Source: Haloarchaeobius amylolyticus
GTDB lineage: Archaea; Halobacteriota; Halobacteria; Halobacteriales; Natrialbaceae
DNA: 64,000 nt
Direction: 5' to 3'
Assembly: GCF_026616195.1 (NCBI RefSeq)
Contig: NZ_JANHDH010000003.1
Span: forward strand, 186,001-250,000
Shown one piece after another: positions 8,501 to 16,336 of this stretch. The notes beneath the pieces were generated by a model. It saw only the letters and a program-made list of their open reading frames with translations, made no database searches and was not told the DNA's origin. The position numbers and the translations under genes were made by a program. How positions within the stretch are numbered: position 1 is the stretch's first letter; every line of letters starts with the position of its first letter.

Positions 8501-9490
8501 CAGGGTCTCCTCGACGGCCCGGACGAAGCGCTCGGCGTCCGCGTCCGCGACCCGGTCGCTCACCAGCGAGTCGAGTCGTACCTCCTCGATGTTCGCGGGG
8601 GCCGGCTCCCCGAGGGCCCTGGCGGCCGAATCGTTCGCGAACTTGATGACGCCGTCCTCGTCGAGGACCAGGACCACGTCGTGGATGCGCTGGAGGATGG
8701 TCCTGTCCCGCTCCAGTTCGTGCTGTCGCTCGCGTTCTTCGGTGACCTCGCGAGAGAATATCGTCAGTCCGTTCTCGTCGGGGAAGACCCGAATCTCGAC
8801 CCAGTAGTCGAACGGGTCACCGACGTGGTATTCGAACGACGCCGGCTCGCCGCTCTCCATCGCGGCCCGGTACCGGTCCTCTATCTCGGTCCCGCGCACG
8901 GAAGGGAACTCCTCCCAGAGGACGCTGCCGATGACGGCCGACGGGTCACGTCCGACCCGGTCCGCCATCCTGTCGTTCATGTACTCGATACGCCAGTCGT
9001 CGTCGACGGCGTAGACCGCGTCGGTCGTCCGGTCGAGCGTTCGCTGCAGTTGCCTGTTCGCGCGTTCGGCTGCCGTGCGCTCGCGCGCGGCCGAGACGAG
9101 CGTCTGGATGCGACTCGCGAGGAGGTCGAAGTCGTTCCGCTCCGCGCGAATCGGGATGTAGTCGGACACGCCGGCGCGGGTCGACTCGCCGGCGATCTCC
9201 TCGCTCCCGTGTCCGGTGAAGAGGATGATGGGGATGGTCTCGTCCCGCTGACGAACCGCGCTGGTGAGGTCGATCCCATCCGAGTCCGCGAGGGAGTACG
9301 CCGTCACCATACAGTCGAGCTGTTCGTCCTCGAGTGTCTGAAGGGCGGTCTCGCGGTCTCGCGCCGAGAGGTACTCGACGTCGTCGATTCTCTGGCCGAG
9401 TTTGGTGCGAACCAGCTCGGTGAACGCGGGGTCTGAGTTCACGTAGAGGACCTTCGTCGGTCCAGCAGGTGGGTTCGCGGGATACGTCAC
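5585..9490 (-). CDS. Multi-PAS/GAF sensor histidine kinase with degenerate receiver domain
   Basis: With a GTG start at 9490 (AGAGGT seven bases upstream) the protein has 1,301 residues; an in-frame ATG at 9514 is the alternative. Order of domains: receiver-like domain (about 12-125), two PAS, GAF (about 385-530), three PAS/PAC units, second GAF, HisKA with His1109 in VVAHDLRNPL, and HATPase_c with the N box (LFENLFRNAVEHAG), G1 (DDGDGIPP) and G2 (GTGFGLSIV). No TM segment is evident, so it should sense signals in the cytoplasm through PAS and GAF ligands. The receiver lacks the acidic pocket and the phospho-acceptor (see findings). It converges on dabA, and its promoter region is shared with the divergent MMPL gene. 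Confidence 0.93.
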   Translation of the reverse strand: MTYPANPPAGPTKVLYVNSDPAFTELVRTKLGQRIDDVEYLSARDRETALQTLEDEQLDCMVTAYSLADSDGIDLTSAVRQRDETIPIILFTGHGSEEIAGESTRAGVSDYIPIRAERNDFDLLASRIQTLVSAARERTAAERANRQLQRTLDRTTDAVYAVDDDWRIEYMNDRMADRVGRDPSAVIGSVLWEEFPSVRGTEIEDRYRAAMESGEPASFEYHVGDPFDYWVEIRVFPDENGLTIFSREVTEERERQHELERDRTILQRIHDVVLVLDEDGVIKFANDSAARALGEPAPANIEEVRLDSLVSDRVADADAERFVRAVEETLQEFESDGGTSGLYDADLRIGLRTATGDRTFDVRLTPCCNPDGREVLVVARDITTQSDDHQQVERERDALRELQRVMAEDAGSTDDRVAGLLEAGCQTLGLDVGIVSRIEGGDYTVRAVHAPVADIEAGDRFDLGSTYCADVVDQSTVCSFQDAVDAGYETHPAYHDRGIESYIGVPIDVDGEQYGTISFSSPQAAVTPFGEPERTYVELLSELVSAELSRDRSRVELERQQFLFDRVQDIADIGIWEYEPSSGELTWSDGVRRIHGVEPTYDPTLSDGIEFYHPDDRERITAAVERAVEDGTPYDLDLRIVRADGEVRDVRAWGEPVESQQHGGTVLRGVLQDITERKRQDQERRELAEEYEAVLETSGDAIFLVDVEGAEDEPEFRFARLSSGYEEQTGLTTDDVQGKTPREVFGEEQGTELDANYRRCIAEGEPISYREELPVTEDARYWETGLAPVVVDGEVVRIVGIARNITQRVERERQLEATNQRLESLVEAAPLTIAEIDRDGTVVRLNEGAEEMFGIRREDVLGETPSLPHGQQGEFDTYRARAFDGERVHRKEIELETGAGRRLDGLMSMAPLTDEEGTVTSVLVVLENITDQKDLERNLRALQETAQELSMATSTAEIGEVAVEAAEEVLGFDIAGIWEYNAQQDALVPVTETAVARELFDESPRFTGGDSLAWEAFQTGELRSYDDVQSQTTRHNPDTALRSEILVPLGEDGLLAVGSSSPGDISETDIDLLRIFGSTLEAAIARASREEVLQRQNERLDQFASVVAHDLRNPLTIAMGFLDVAEETGDPGHFEEVAAAHDRMERLIEDLLTLARGGTAITDPEEIDIGTVAVEAWGYVDTVDATLSAAADVPTVAGDGGRLTQLFENLFRNAVEHAGADVTVSVGPLAGEDGAFYVEDDGDGIPPEKREEVFESGVTSNEGGTGFGLSIVEEIASVHGWKVSLTEGSYGGARFEFRQTG

Positions 9491-9773
9491 GATTGCTACC
9501 TCTTGTAAGTGCATCGACCTAAGCGTTGTTGCAGACGTCGACGGACGTGCTGACGACCCCGGAACCGACCCCCCGCGACGCCGACGCCTCCCCGAGTTTC
9601 TGGCTCGGAAACTGTGCCTCCATCTGTTTATGTTCGATAGCACAACGTTCGCCCGAGATGCGACACAGCATGGTCCCACGTCGCTCGCATCGCCGCCCTC
9701 CAGACGGGTCCCCACCGTCTCCCAGAGGTGAACGACCGGCACACCGGCGCAGACGGCCTTCCGGAGGTGACCG

Positions 9774-12305
9774 ATGAGGGGCGCCCTGTCGCGGGTGCTG
9801 TCGGTCGTCGTCGACCACAGCCTCGTCGTCCTCCTCGTGATGTTACTCACCTCGGCCGGCGTCGTCTACGGCGTCACCGACCTGCAGATGCAGAGCCAGG
9901 CCGACGGCAGCGACGCCGTCGGTGACACCGAGGAGTTCCAGAAGTACGAGTACGTCCAGGAGCACTACACGAACCGCTCGAACGGGACGGACGACCGCGA
10001 ACCGGCCGTCGTCTACGTCCAGAGCGACGCCGGCAACGTCCTCTCGAAGGCGTCGCTCCGCGGGTCGCTGGCGTACCAGCGGTCGGTCCTGGCGAACGAG
10101 TCGGTCGCCGGTGCCCTGCCCGAGCGTGGCGGCGTCGTCGGCGTCTCGAACCTCGTCGCCAGACAGCTCGCCGGCGACCCTGACGCGACGCTCGACGAAC
10201 AGATCGCGGCGCTCGAAGCCGCCTCCGACGAGGAGGTCCGGCGCGCAGTCACCAGGACCCTCGGTGAGGGGTCGACGGCGCTGTCCCTGCTCCCGAACGA
10301 CTACGAGCCCGGGACGGCCACGGCCGACAGTCGCCGCATGGTCTTCCAGTTCGCGGCCGGTGCCGAGGACGACGCCGGTCCCCGGAGGGCCGCGACGGAA
10401 CACCTGTACGAGACCGCCCGCGACCGCGAGGACCCCACGTACTACACGCTCGGTGAGCACGCCATCGCGTCGCGGAACCAGCAGATGAACAGCGACACGA
10501 TGGAACTCGTCCTCCCGGTCGCGCTGCTGGCCATCCTCGCCGTGCTGGTGTTCAGCTACCGCGACCTCGTCGACGTCGTCGTCGGCTTCACCGGGGTCCT
10601 CCTCTCGGTCCTGTGGATGTTCGGCATCCTCGGGTGGCTCGGCGTGCCGGCCGGGATGACCCTCATCATCGGCCCGGTGCTCATCGTCGGCCTGAGCGTC
10701 GACTACGGCCTCCACGTGTTCATGCGCTACCGCGAGCAGCGGGGCGAGGACGACGACATCCGCGAACCGATGTACCGCGGGCTGTCCTCGGTCGGTGTCG
10801 CGCTCGCGCTCGTCACCGTCACCACCGCGGTCGGGTTCCTGGCGAACCTCACGAACGACTTCACCGTCATCCGCGAACTCGCCATCGGCATCACGCTGGG
10901 CGTCGTCTCGGCGTTCGTCATCTTCGTCACCGTCGTCCCCGCGCTGAAGGTGACCATCGACCGGCTCCTCGAACGCGTCGGCCTCGACCGGCGGAAGCAG
11001 CCCCTCGGGAAGTCCCGGTACCTCGAACCGCTCCTCGCCTCGGGTGCGACCGCGGCGAGGAAGGCCGCCCCCGTCGTCGTGGTCGTCGCCCTCCTGCTCG
11101 GGGCGGTCGGCGGCTACGCCTGGACCGAACTCGACCGCCAGTCCTACCAGTCCGACCAGGACGGCGTGGCCGAGTGGAAGCAGGAGCTACCCGAACCACT
11201 CGCCTGGGAGGTCCATCCCTACGACGAACACAGCGAGTACGTCGACCAGCACTACCGGGCCGCAGACCAGCAATCGCGCCGGTCCTCGCAGATACTGGTC
11301 GAGGGGTCGGTGACCGCACCGGAGACGCTCGAACGCCTCCACGAGGCCCGCGAGTCGGTGCGCGACTCGGGCGTCGCGTTCGAACGGAACGGGAAGGTCC
11401 CCGTGCGCTCGCCCGTGACCGTGATGCAGGCCGTCGCGGCGCAGGACGAGGCGTTCGCACGGGTCCTGCGGTCGGCCGACACCGACGGGAACGGCGTCCC
11501 CGACCGGAACCTCGAGACGGTCTACGACGAACTGTACGAGACCGCACCCGAAGAGGCCAGTCTGGTCGTCGAGCGCGCCGACGGTGAGTACCGCTCGGTC
11601 CGGATGGTCGTCCCGGTCCAGCCGAGCGCCACCTACGACACGCAGGCCGAGGCGATGCGCGATGCCGCCGCGGTCGTCCACGCCGAGGAACAGGACCTCG
11701 ATGCCATCGCGGTGGGCAGGGGGACCATCAACGCCGCGGAGTCCACCCAGACCGCGAACAACATCCTCGAGACCCTCGGCATCGCGCTCGTGGCGGTGTT
11801 CGTGATGCTGACGCTCGTCTACCGCATCGCCGAGGGCAGTGCGACCCTCGGGGCCGTCACCGTCGTGCCAATCACGCTCGTGACCGCCCTCGTCGTCGGC
11901 GGGATGTACGTCTTCGACGTGCCACTGACCCTGCTGACGGCCCTGCTCATCAGCCTCGTCGTCGGGCTCGGAATCGACTACAACATCCACGTCAGCGACC
12001 GGTTCGCCCAGGAGCTGGCCGCCGGCAGGGACGTCCACAGCGCCCTCCGCGAGGCGGTCACCGGCACCGGGGGCGCACTGCTCGGGAGCACGCTGACCTC
12101 GACCGGTGCGTTCGCCGCGTTGCTCCTGCACCCGCACCCGCAGATCACGAGCTTCGGCACGCTGGTCGTGCTGGCGCTGAGCACGTCGTTCGTGGTGAGC
12201 GTGTTCGTGCTGCCGAGCATGCTCGTCCTCTGGGCGAAGGCCTTCCACGACCCCAGCCCGCAGCCCGCGGCCGGGAGCGCGACGCAGGCGACTGGTAGCG
12301 ACTGA
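9774..12305 (+). CDS. RND/MMPL family membrane exporter
   Basis: This 843-residue protein has the duplicated RND layout. A first TM (about 10-30) is followed by a large extracellular loop, then six TMs (about 240-400, including GPVLIVGLSVDYGLHVFMRY). A second TM (about 425-445), a second loop and another TM block (about 665-825, including LVVGLGIDYNIHVSDRF) complete it. The two GxxxDYxxH motifs are the conserved proton-relay helices of the MMPL/SSD group. The family exports lipids or other hydrophobic molecules; the substrate here is unknown. A near-perfect Shine-Dalgarno GGAGGTGA lies at 9762-9769, and the untranslated leader is probably about 120 bases from a TTTATG box near 9622. Confidence 0.9.
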   Translation: MRGALSRVLSVVVDHSLVVLLVMLLTSAGVVYGVTDLQMQSQADGSDAVGDTEEFQKYEYVQEHYTNRSNGTDDREPAVVYVQSDAGNVLSKASLRGSLAYQRSVLANESVAGALPERGGVVGVSNLVARQLAGDPDATLDEQIAALEAASDEEVRRAVTRTLGEGSTALSLLPNDYEPGTATADSRRMVFQFAAGAEDDAGPRRAATEHLYETARDREDPTYYTLGEHAIASRNQQMNSDTMELVLPVALLAILAVLVFSYRDLVDVVVGFTGVLLSVLWMFGILGWLGVPAGMTLIIGPVLIVGLSVDYGLHVFMRYREQRGEDDDIREPMYRGLSSVGVALALVTVTTAVGFLANLTNDFTVIRELAIGITLGVVSAFVIFVTVVPALKVTIDRLLERVGLDRRKQPLGKSRYLEPLLASGATAARKAAPVVVVVALLLGAVGGYAWTELDRQSYQSDQDGVAEWKQELPEPLAWEVHPYDEHSEYVDQHYRAADQQSRRSSQILVEGSVTAPETLERLHEARESVRDSGVAFERNGKVPVRSPVTVMQAVAAQDEAFARVLRSADTDGNGVPDRNLETVYDELYETAPEEASLVVERADGEYRSVRMVVPVQPSATYDTQAEAMRDAAAVVHAEEQDLDAIAVGRGTINAAESTQTANNILETLGIALVAVFVMLTLVYRIAEGSATLGAVTVVPITLVTALVVGGMYVFDVPLTLLTALLISLVVGLGIDYNIHVSDRFAQELAAGRDVHSALREAVTGTGGALLGSTLTSTGAFAALLLHPHPQITSFGTLVVLALSTSFVVSVFVLPSMLVLWAKAFHDPSPQPAAGSATQATGSD

Positions 12306-12342
12306 GCCGAGACGATTCGGTCGCGACCGGCGCTATAGCGAG

Positions 12343-12379
12343 TATCGGCAATATCGGCAACACCACGGTTCCGTTTATT
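12343..12379 (+). promoter_or_regulatory. Tandem TATCGGCAA element plus TATA box of the orc1/cdc6 gene
   Basis: Two perfect copies of TATCGGCAA abut at 12343-12351 and 12352-12360 and are followed by CACC (12361-12364). Nine bases later TTTATT (12374-12379) is the likely TATA box, about 30 bases before the ATG at 12405. Exactly the same element, with the same nine-base gap to the TATA position, occurs in front of the operons starting at 54794 and 60708. Confidence 0.7.
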
Positions 12380-12404
12380 GTCCTGCCCTGCACACACCTA
12401 CCTG

Positions 12405-13406
12405 ATGATCGCCGACGCCCGCGTCCTCCAGCCCGAGTTCATCCCGCAGGAGGTCGAGCATCGCAACGCCGAGGTGAACCACCTCTCGAACGCGCTCAAG
12501 CCGATCATGGACGGGCAGTCCGGCGAGACCGCCCTGCTGTACGGCCCCAGCGGCGCCGGCAAGACCTGTATCGCGAAGTACACCGTCGAGAAGCTCCGCG
12601 AGAACGTCCTCGACATCAACACCCAGTACGTCAACTGCTGGCAGGACTACTCCCGGTACCGCGTCCTCTACCGAATCCTCGAAGGAATCAACGAGACCGT
12701 GGACGTCCAGCGTCAGTCCACCCCCAAGGACGAACTCTCCGCACGACTGCACGACTACGACGGCCCGCAGTACGTCATCATCCTCGACGAGGTCGACCAG
12801 CTCCAGGACTCGAAGGTGCTCTACGACCTCTACCAGGCCCACAAGATAACCATGGTCCTCGTCGCCAACCGCGAGGAGGAGCTCTTCTCACAGCTCGAGG
12901 ACCGGCTCGTGAGCCGCCTGCAGAGCTGCGTTCGCATCCAGTTCGACAAGTACCACATGGAGGAACTGGTCGCCATCCTCGAAGCCAGGGCGCGCTGGGG
13001 ACTCACCGAGGACAGTATCGGCAACCGAGAGCTCAGGTTGATTGCCGATAGTGCGGCCGGGGACGCACGGGTCGGTATCGGCATCCTCCGGTCGGCCGCC
13101 CGCCGGGCAGACCAGCAGGGCACGGACGAGATCACGCGGAGCATCATCGAGGAAGCCGTCCCCGCCGGCAAGGAAGAGGTCCGACAGAACACGCTGGAGC
13201 GCCTCACCGACCACCAGCACGCCCTCTACGACATCATCGAGGAAGCGGGCGAGATATCGTCGGGCGACCTCTACGAGAGATACGTCGAACGCCTCGAGGA
13301 CCCGAAGGCCAAACGCACGATGCGGTACCACCTCAAGAAGCTCGACCACTACGGCCTCATCACGAGCCACGGCGAGAAACGCGGGCGGTCCTACAGTATC
13401 GCGTAG
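12405..13406 (+). CDS. cdc6: Orc1/Cdc6-family ATPase (replication initiator paralogue)
   Basis: This 333-residue AAA+ protein begins MIADARVLQPEFIP; the nine upstream in-frame residues are rejected because the TATA box at 12374 predicts an almost leaderless start here. Walker A is YGPSGAGKT, Walker B is IILDEVDQL, and sensor 1 is in MVLVANREE. The C-terminal third is a winged helix (residues about 265-333, YDIIEEAGEISSGDLYERY). Proteins of this family bind origin repeats and load MCM, but haloarchaea carry many paralogues and not all act at an origin. I see no long AT-rich origin with ORB-like repeats beside it. It shares its promoter element with the polB2 operon. Confidence 0.9.
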   Translation: MIADARVLQPEFIPQEVEHRNAEVNHLSNALKPIMDGQSGETALLYGPSGAGKTCIAKYTVEKLRENVLDINTQYVNCWQDYSRYRVLYRILEGINETVDVQRQSTPKDELSARLHDYDGPQYVIILDEVDQLQDSKVLYDLYQAHKITMVLVANREEELFSQLEDRLVSRLQSCVRIQFDKYHMEELVAILEARARWGLTEDSIGNRELRLIADSAAGDARVGIGILRSAARRADQQGTDEITRSIIEEAVPAGKEEVRQNTLERLTDHQHALYDIIEEAGEISSGDLYERYVERLEDPKAKRTMRYHLKKLDHYGLITSHGEKRGRSYSIA

Positions 13407-13487
13407 GCCGGTCTGCTCGTCCTGGAGACCGGGTACGAACGAGTCACGGGCGGGGCCGACGAAACATCGTCGGGGTCTGTGATGCGA

Positions 13488-14093
13488 CTATGATCCCTCT
13501 GTGCGCCCGTCGAACACCGCGGTGAAGCGTGCCAGCAGTGCGAGCACGATGGCGATGCCGAGCGTCGGATACTCCACCCTGACGAACGTCCACTTCAGCG
13601 TCTCGGAGACGTTCACGAGGCCGATGAGGACGGTCGCGTAGTCCTCGGGGTTGGTGTACATCAGGATGACCCAGAGGTTCTCCAGCGAATCGAGGAGTCG
13701 CGAGAAGACCGTCAACACCATCCCGATCTTCGGGACCAGTGCCAGTCGTCCGCGGGGCGCCAGCACGTGCAGGACGAGCGAATGGAGCGAGAAGAACAGG
13801 AAGAAGCCCGCGACGATGAAGACGTAATCGAGGACCGAGAGCAGCACCACGGAGTCCATGACCGGCTCGAGGGCCCGCAGTATCGTGTCGACCTCCGCCC
13901 GGGTCGTCGTCTCCTGCAGGTCCGTGGTGGTGTAGCCGGACGTCTCGATGCGGCGTGTCACCGGGACGAACCCCAGGGCGATCACGCCGACGAAGGTACA
14001 GAACGAGACGACGGCGACGCCAGCGTGGGCCCTGGGCGAGAGTGCATCGGCGTATCGCTCCACAGGGCGGAAGAGTGCAGTGGGGCGTTGCAT
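13488..14093 (-). CDS. Membrane protein of unknown function (YqhA-like size, four TMs)
   Basis: Starting at ATG 14093 (MQRPTALFRPVERY) the protein has 201 residues with about four TM helices (near 25-47, 85-112, 118-140 and 165-190). I do not recognise the family with certainty. The length and the late pattern (a helix ending in FSRLLDSLENLWVILMY) are reminiscent of YqhA-type membrane proteins, but this is weak. An upstream ATG at 14132 would add 13 residues. It converges with the Orc1/Cdc6 gene. Confidence 0.65.
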   Translation of the reverse strand: MQRPTALFRPVERYADALSPRAHAGVAVVSFCTFVGVIALGFVPVTRRIETSGYTTTDLQETTTRAEVDTILRALEPVMDSVVLLSVLDYVFIVAGFFLFFSLHSLVLHVLAPRGRLALVPKIGMVLTVFSRLLDSLENLWVILMYTNPEDYATVLIGLVNVSETLKWTFVRVEYPTLGIAIVLALLARFTAVFDGRTEGS

Positions 14094-14240
14094 ACGGGGA
14101 ATAACGTGTACGCACGCTTCCTTCAATCTCATTCCCGACGGTTCTGAGCAGCCTGATCTACTGGTGCCGGTGGTGTTCAGTTGCAGCACCTCTGCGTGAA
14201 TCGTTCAGCGTGTCGAGACCTGCTTTCCCAGAACCGGGCC

Positions 14241-14609
14241 TCAAAACAAACGCCAGAGCAATGATCGAACCTTATACCCCAACGTGTCACCCTGGTAGCC
14301 ACGCCAGCCACTCATCCCACCGGCGAGCGTGGTCGCCTCGTACCCCTCGTCGTCGAGGACGCTGGTCGCTCGCTTTGCAACGATGCCCATCTTACAGACG
14401 GTCACCACCTGGCGGTCTCTGGGGATACCGTCGAGACGTTCCCGGAGGGCGTCAGTGTCACCCGAACGAAGGGCCTCGTATACGGGAAGGTTCTCGCTCC
14501 CGTCGATGTTCCCATTCTGGTAGGCATCTCGGGGGCGGATGTCGAGGACGAGGGGTTGTTCACTATCGATCCTGGCGTCCAGTTCGTCGGGGCGGATCTT
14601 GCTCATCAC
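14241..14609 (-). CDS. Single-domain rhodanese-like protein
   Basis: This 122-residue protein is a complete rhodanese fold. The substrate/active-site loop reads VCKMGIVAKR with Cys72 as the predicted persulfide-carrying residue. Upstream elements LVLDIRPRDAYQNGNIDGSENLP (Asp, Arg, Gly-His-like position) and the C-terminal LAGGMSGWRGY are typical. It probably transfers sulfur to a thiol acceptor; no partner gene is adjacent. The second codon is also Met, so the start is 14609 or 14606. Base composition is lower in GC than in the genes to the left, as for its neighbours to 17.3 kb. Confidence 0.88.
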   Translation of the reverse strand: MMSKIRPDELDARIDSEQPLVLDIRPRDAYQNGNIDGSENLPVYEALRSGDTDALRERLDGIPRDRQVVTVCKMGIVAKRATSVLDDEGYEATTLAGGMSGWRGYQGDTLGYKVRSLLWRLF

Positions 14610-14777
14610 TCCCGCTTCTGGGTGGTACCGGTAAAGCGTGCCGACCGACTCTGCCTACTCCACTGTGGTACGCGTCTTCAGATCGACTCGGTAGACCGTT
14701 CGGGGCGGGTTGGCGAGACCGAACGAGTTGGTGCCTGAATGTTACCGAAGTATCGGGGACTGGACGGGATGCGAGAC

Positions 14778-15293
14778 TCAGAGCTGGTACTCAGCTACGG
14801 GTTCCCAATCGGGTACATCACCGCCTGTATCGACAACTTCGACCGTCGAAATCTGTATGCTGTTCGGTAGCGACTCACTATCGACCGAATGGACCGCATC
14901 TAGTCGCTCCTGGAGGGGCATATCGCTGTATACCAGGCTCAGATGGGGAACATACATACTGTTCTCCTGTCCTAACTCCTCGACAGCACGCTGATTTAAT
15001 GATAGTAACTCGATCGATGGATTCGCGAGGAGGAAGACGCACTGGTAGGTCGTCGTCGAACATGACAGACTCATGAACTCGACCTCGAACGGAGTTTGGC
15101 TGTCTGTGAGTTCCCGGGCTTTTGATTCGATTACATCGCGCTCCACTTCGATCCCTCCGAGAACCGTGATATGCGGCCGGAAATCTGGGGCGTCGGGATA
15201 CTTTTCAGCGTATTCTCCAATCGTCTGGTCAAGTGCTTTATATTCCGGCGACCCCTCGTCTGGAATCAGCCAGATAGAATACACGTTGGACAT
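14778..15293 (-). CDS. 2H phosphoesterase (cyclic-phosphodiesterase-like)
   Basis: The 171-residue protein from ATG 15293 (MSNVYSIWLIPDEG) has the two motifs that define the 2H family, His41-Ile-Thr43 in RPHITVLGG and His117-Leu-Ser119 in VPHLSLVYSD. The N-terminal YSIWLIP and the length match the plant/yeast cyclic phosphodiesterase (CPDase) branch better than the longer LigT/ThpR RNA ligases. The likely reaction is opening of a cyclic phosphate (for example ADP-ribose 1'',2''-cyclic phosphate from tRNA splicing, or a 2',3'-cyclic nucleotide). The 41 residues upstream of this Met lack family similarity and overlap the presumed promoter. The gene is divergent from the IMPase-like gene. Confidence 0.8.
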   Translation of the reverse strand: MSNVYSIWLIPDEGSPEYKALDQTIGEYAEKYPDAPDFRPHITVLGGIEVERDVIESKARELTDSQTPFEVEFMSLSCSTTTYQCVFLLANPSIELLSLNQRAVEELGQENSMYVPHLSLVYSDMPLQERLDAVHSVDSESLPNSIQISTVEVVDTGGDVPDWEPVAEYQL

Positions 15294-15518
15294 GGTAGAG
15301 GTAACCGTGTAAGTGGATAAAATAGTACCGCTCATCGCAATCACTGGCTGTTCTCGCATGCACTGCAGGGCAACCCGGAGCCCGCCCGGTCGCCCTTCGC
15401 GACATCGTTCTCTCATTTTGTCTTGTGAACGGGTGAAGTGGCTCAGTCAAACGTGTATGCGAGACAACGGAGCCGTTATATGACGAGAGGAAGGATATCG
15501 TTCCGTGCCCAGACAGTA

Positions 15519-16292
15519 ATGGATACTAAATACCTGGAAGTGGCGAAGGAGGCGGCTTTAAACGCTGCAGAGGTACAGCGTGCCCGATTCGGAGACGTAT
15601 CCTCATTCGAATACAAGGAGGGGAACGAGATCGTAACAGAGGCAGATTACAGGTCGGAAGAGGCGATCAAATCTGTTATCAACGAGCGTTTCCCACAGCA
15701 CACGGTTATCTCAGAGGAATCCAATCCAGCTCTCGAGCTGCCCCCGGAGCATGTCTGGGTCGTCGACCCGATCGACGGAACGGTAAATTATCAACACGGC
15801 TTTTCACAGTTCTGTGTCGGAATCGCGTTACTAGACGAGCAAGGTGTCAAAGTCAGCGCCATCCACAACCCGATCTCGAAGGACATGTACACTGCTGTCA
15901 GGGACGGTGGTGCGAGGCTCAATGGAGACCCAATCGGTGTCTCCGACACCGAACGCATGGCGCAGTCCCTGCTAGCTGCTAGCTGGTCAAATGAGGAATT
16001 TTCTGAGAAGGAGATCTTTGACACACTCCGGGAGATACACACTTCCTCACACGGTTTTCGAAAGACCGGATCCGCGGTTCTGTCCATGGCGTTGACTGCT
16101 GCTGGTGTCTTCGACGGTCATTGCTCGATATCACTCGGAAAGTGGGATGTCGCCGCAGGGATATTACTGGTCGAAGAGGCCGGAGGCAAAGTCACAAATT
16201 TAGCAGGTGACGACGACCACCGGAAGATCATCGACGATTCGATCGTGGCGACCAATGGCCAGATTCACGAGAGCTTTAGAGAGATGCTGTAG
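15519..16292 (+). CDS. Inositol-monophosphatase-family phosphatase
   Basis: This 257-residue Mg-dependent phosphatase carries the three metal-site motifs: ISEESN with Glu66/Glu67, WVVDPIDGTVNY with Asp83 and Asp86, and GKWDVAAGILLVEEAGG near residues 205-221. The family includes inositol monophosphatases and archaeal IMP/fructose-bisphosphatases; substrate cannot be decided from sequence. The start at 15519 removes 27 unrelated residues and follows a run without other Met choices. The coding sequence is noticeably lower in GC (many AAA, ATA, TTA codons) than the core genes, suggesting transfer. It converges with the two-TM protein at 16337-17284, with a perfect hairpin between them. Confidence 0.88.
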   Translation: MDTKYLEVAKEAALNAAEVQRARFGDVSSFEYKEGNEIVTEADYRSEEAIKSVINERFPQHTVISEESNPALELPPEHVWVVDPIDGTVNYQHGFSQFCVGIALLDEQGVKVSAIHNPISKDMYTAVRDGGARLNGDPIGVSDTERMAQSLLAASWSNEEFSEKEIFDTLREIHTSSHGFRKTGSAVLSMALTAAGVFDGHCSISLGKWDVAAGILLVEEAGGKVTNLAGDDDHRKIIDDSIVATNGQIHESFREML

Positions 16293-16314
16293 TTATTTCA
16301 CCGGCAAACCTGAG

Positions 16315-16331
16315 CGGGTCGATACGACCCG
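16315..16331. terminator. Perfect hairpin between convergent genes
   Basis: CGGGTCG (16315-16321), a 3-base ATA loop and CGACCCG (16325-16331) form a perfect 7-bp stem. It lies between the stop codons of two convergent genes at 16292 and 16337. It could terminate or stabilise both transcripts; archaeal termination usually relies more on T-runs, so the role is uncertain. Confidence 0.4.
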
Positions 16332-16336
16332 GTACT

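Noticed and set aside
12306-13487. Replication origin beside the Orc1/Cdc6 gene
   Set aside because: There is no long AT-rich duplex-unwinding region and no ORB-like repeat array. The tandem TATCGGCAA copies are bound to a promoter position and recur before other genes.
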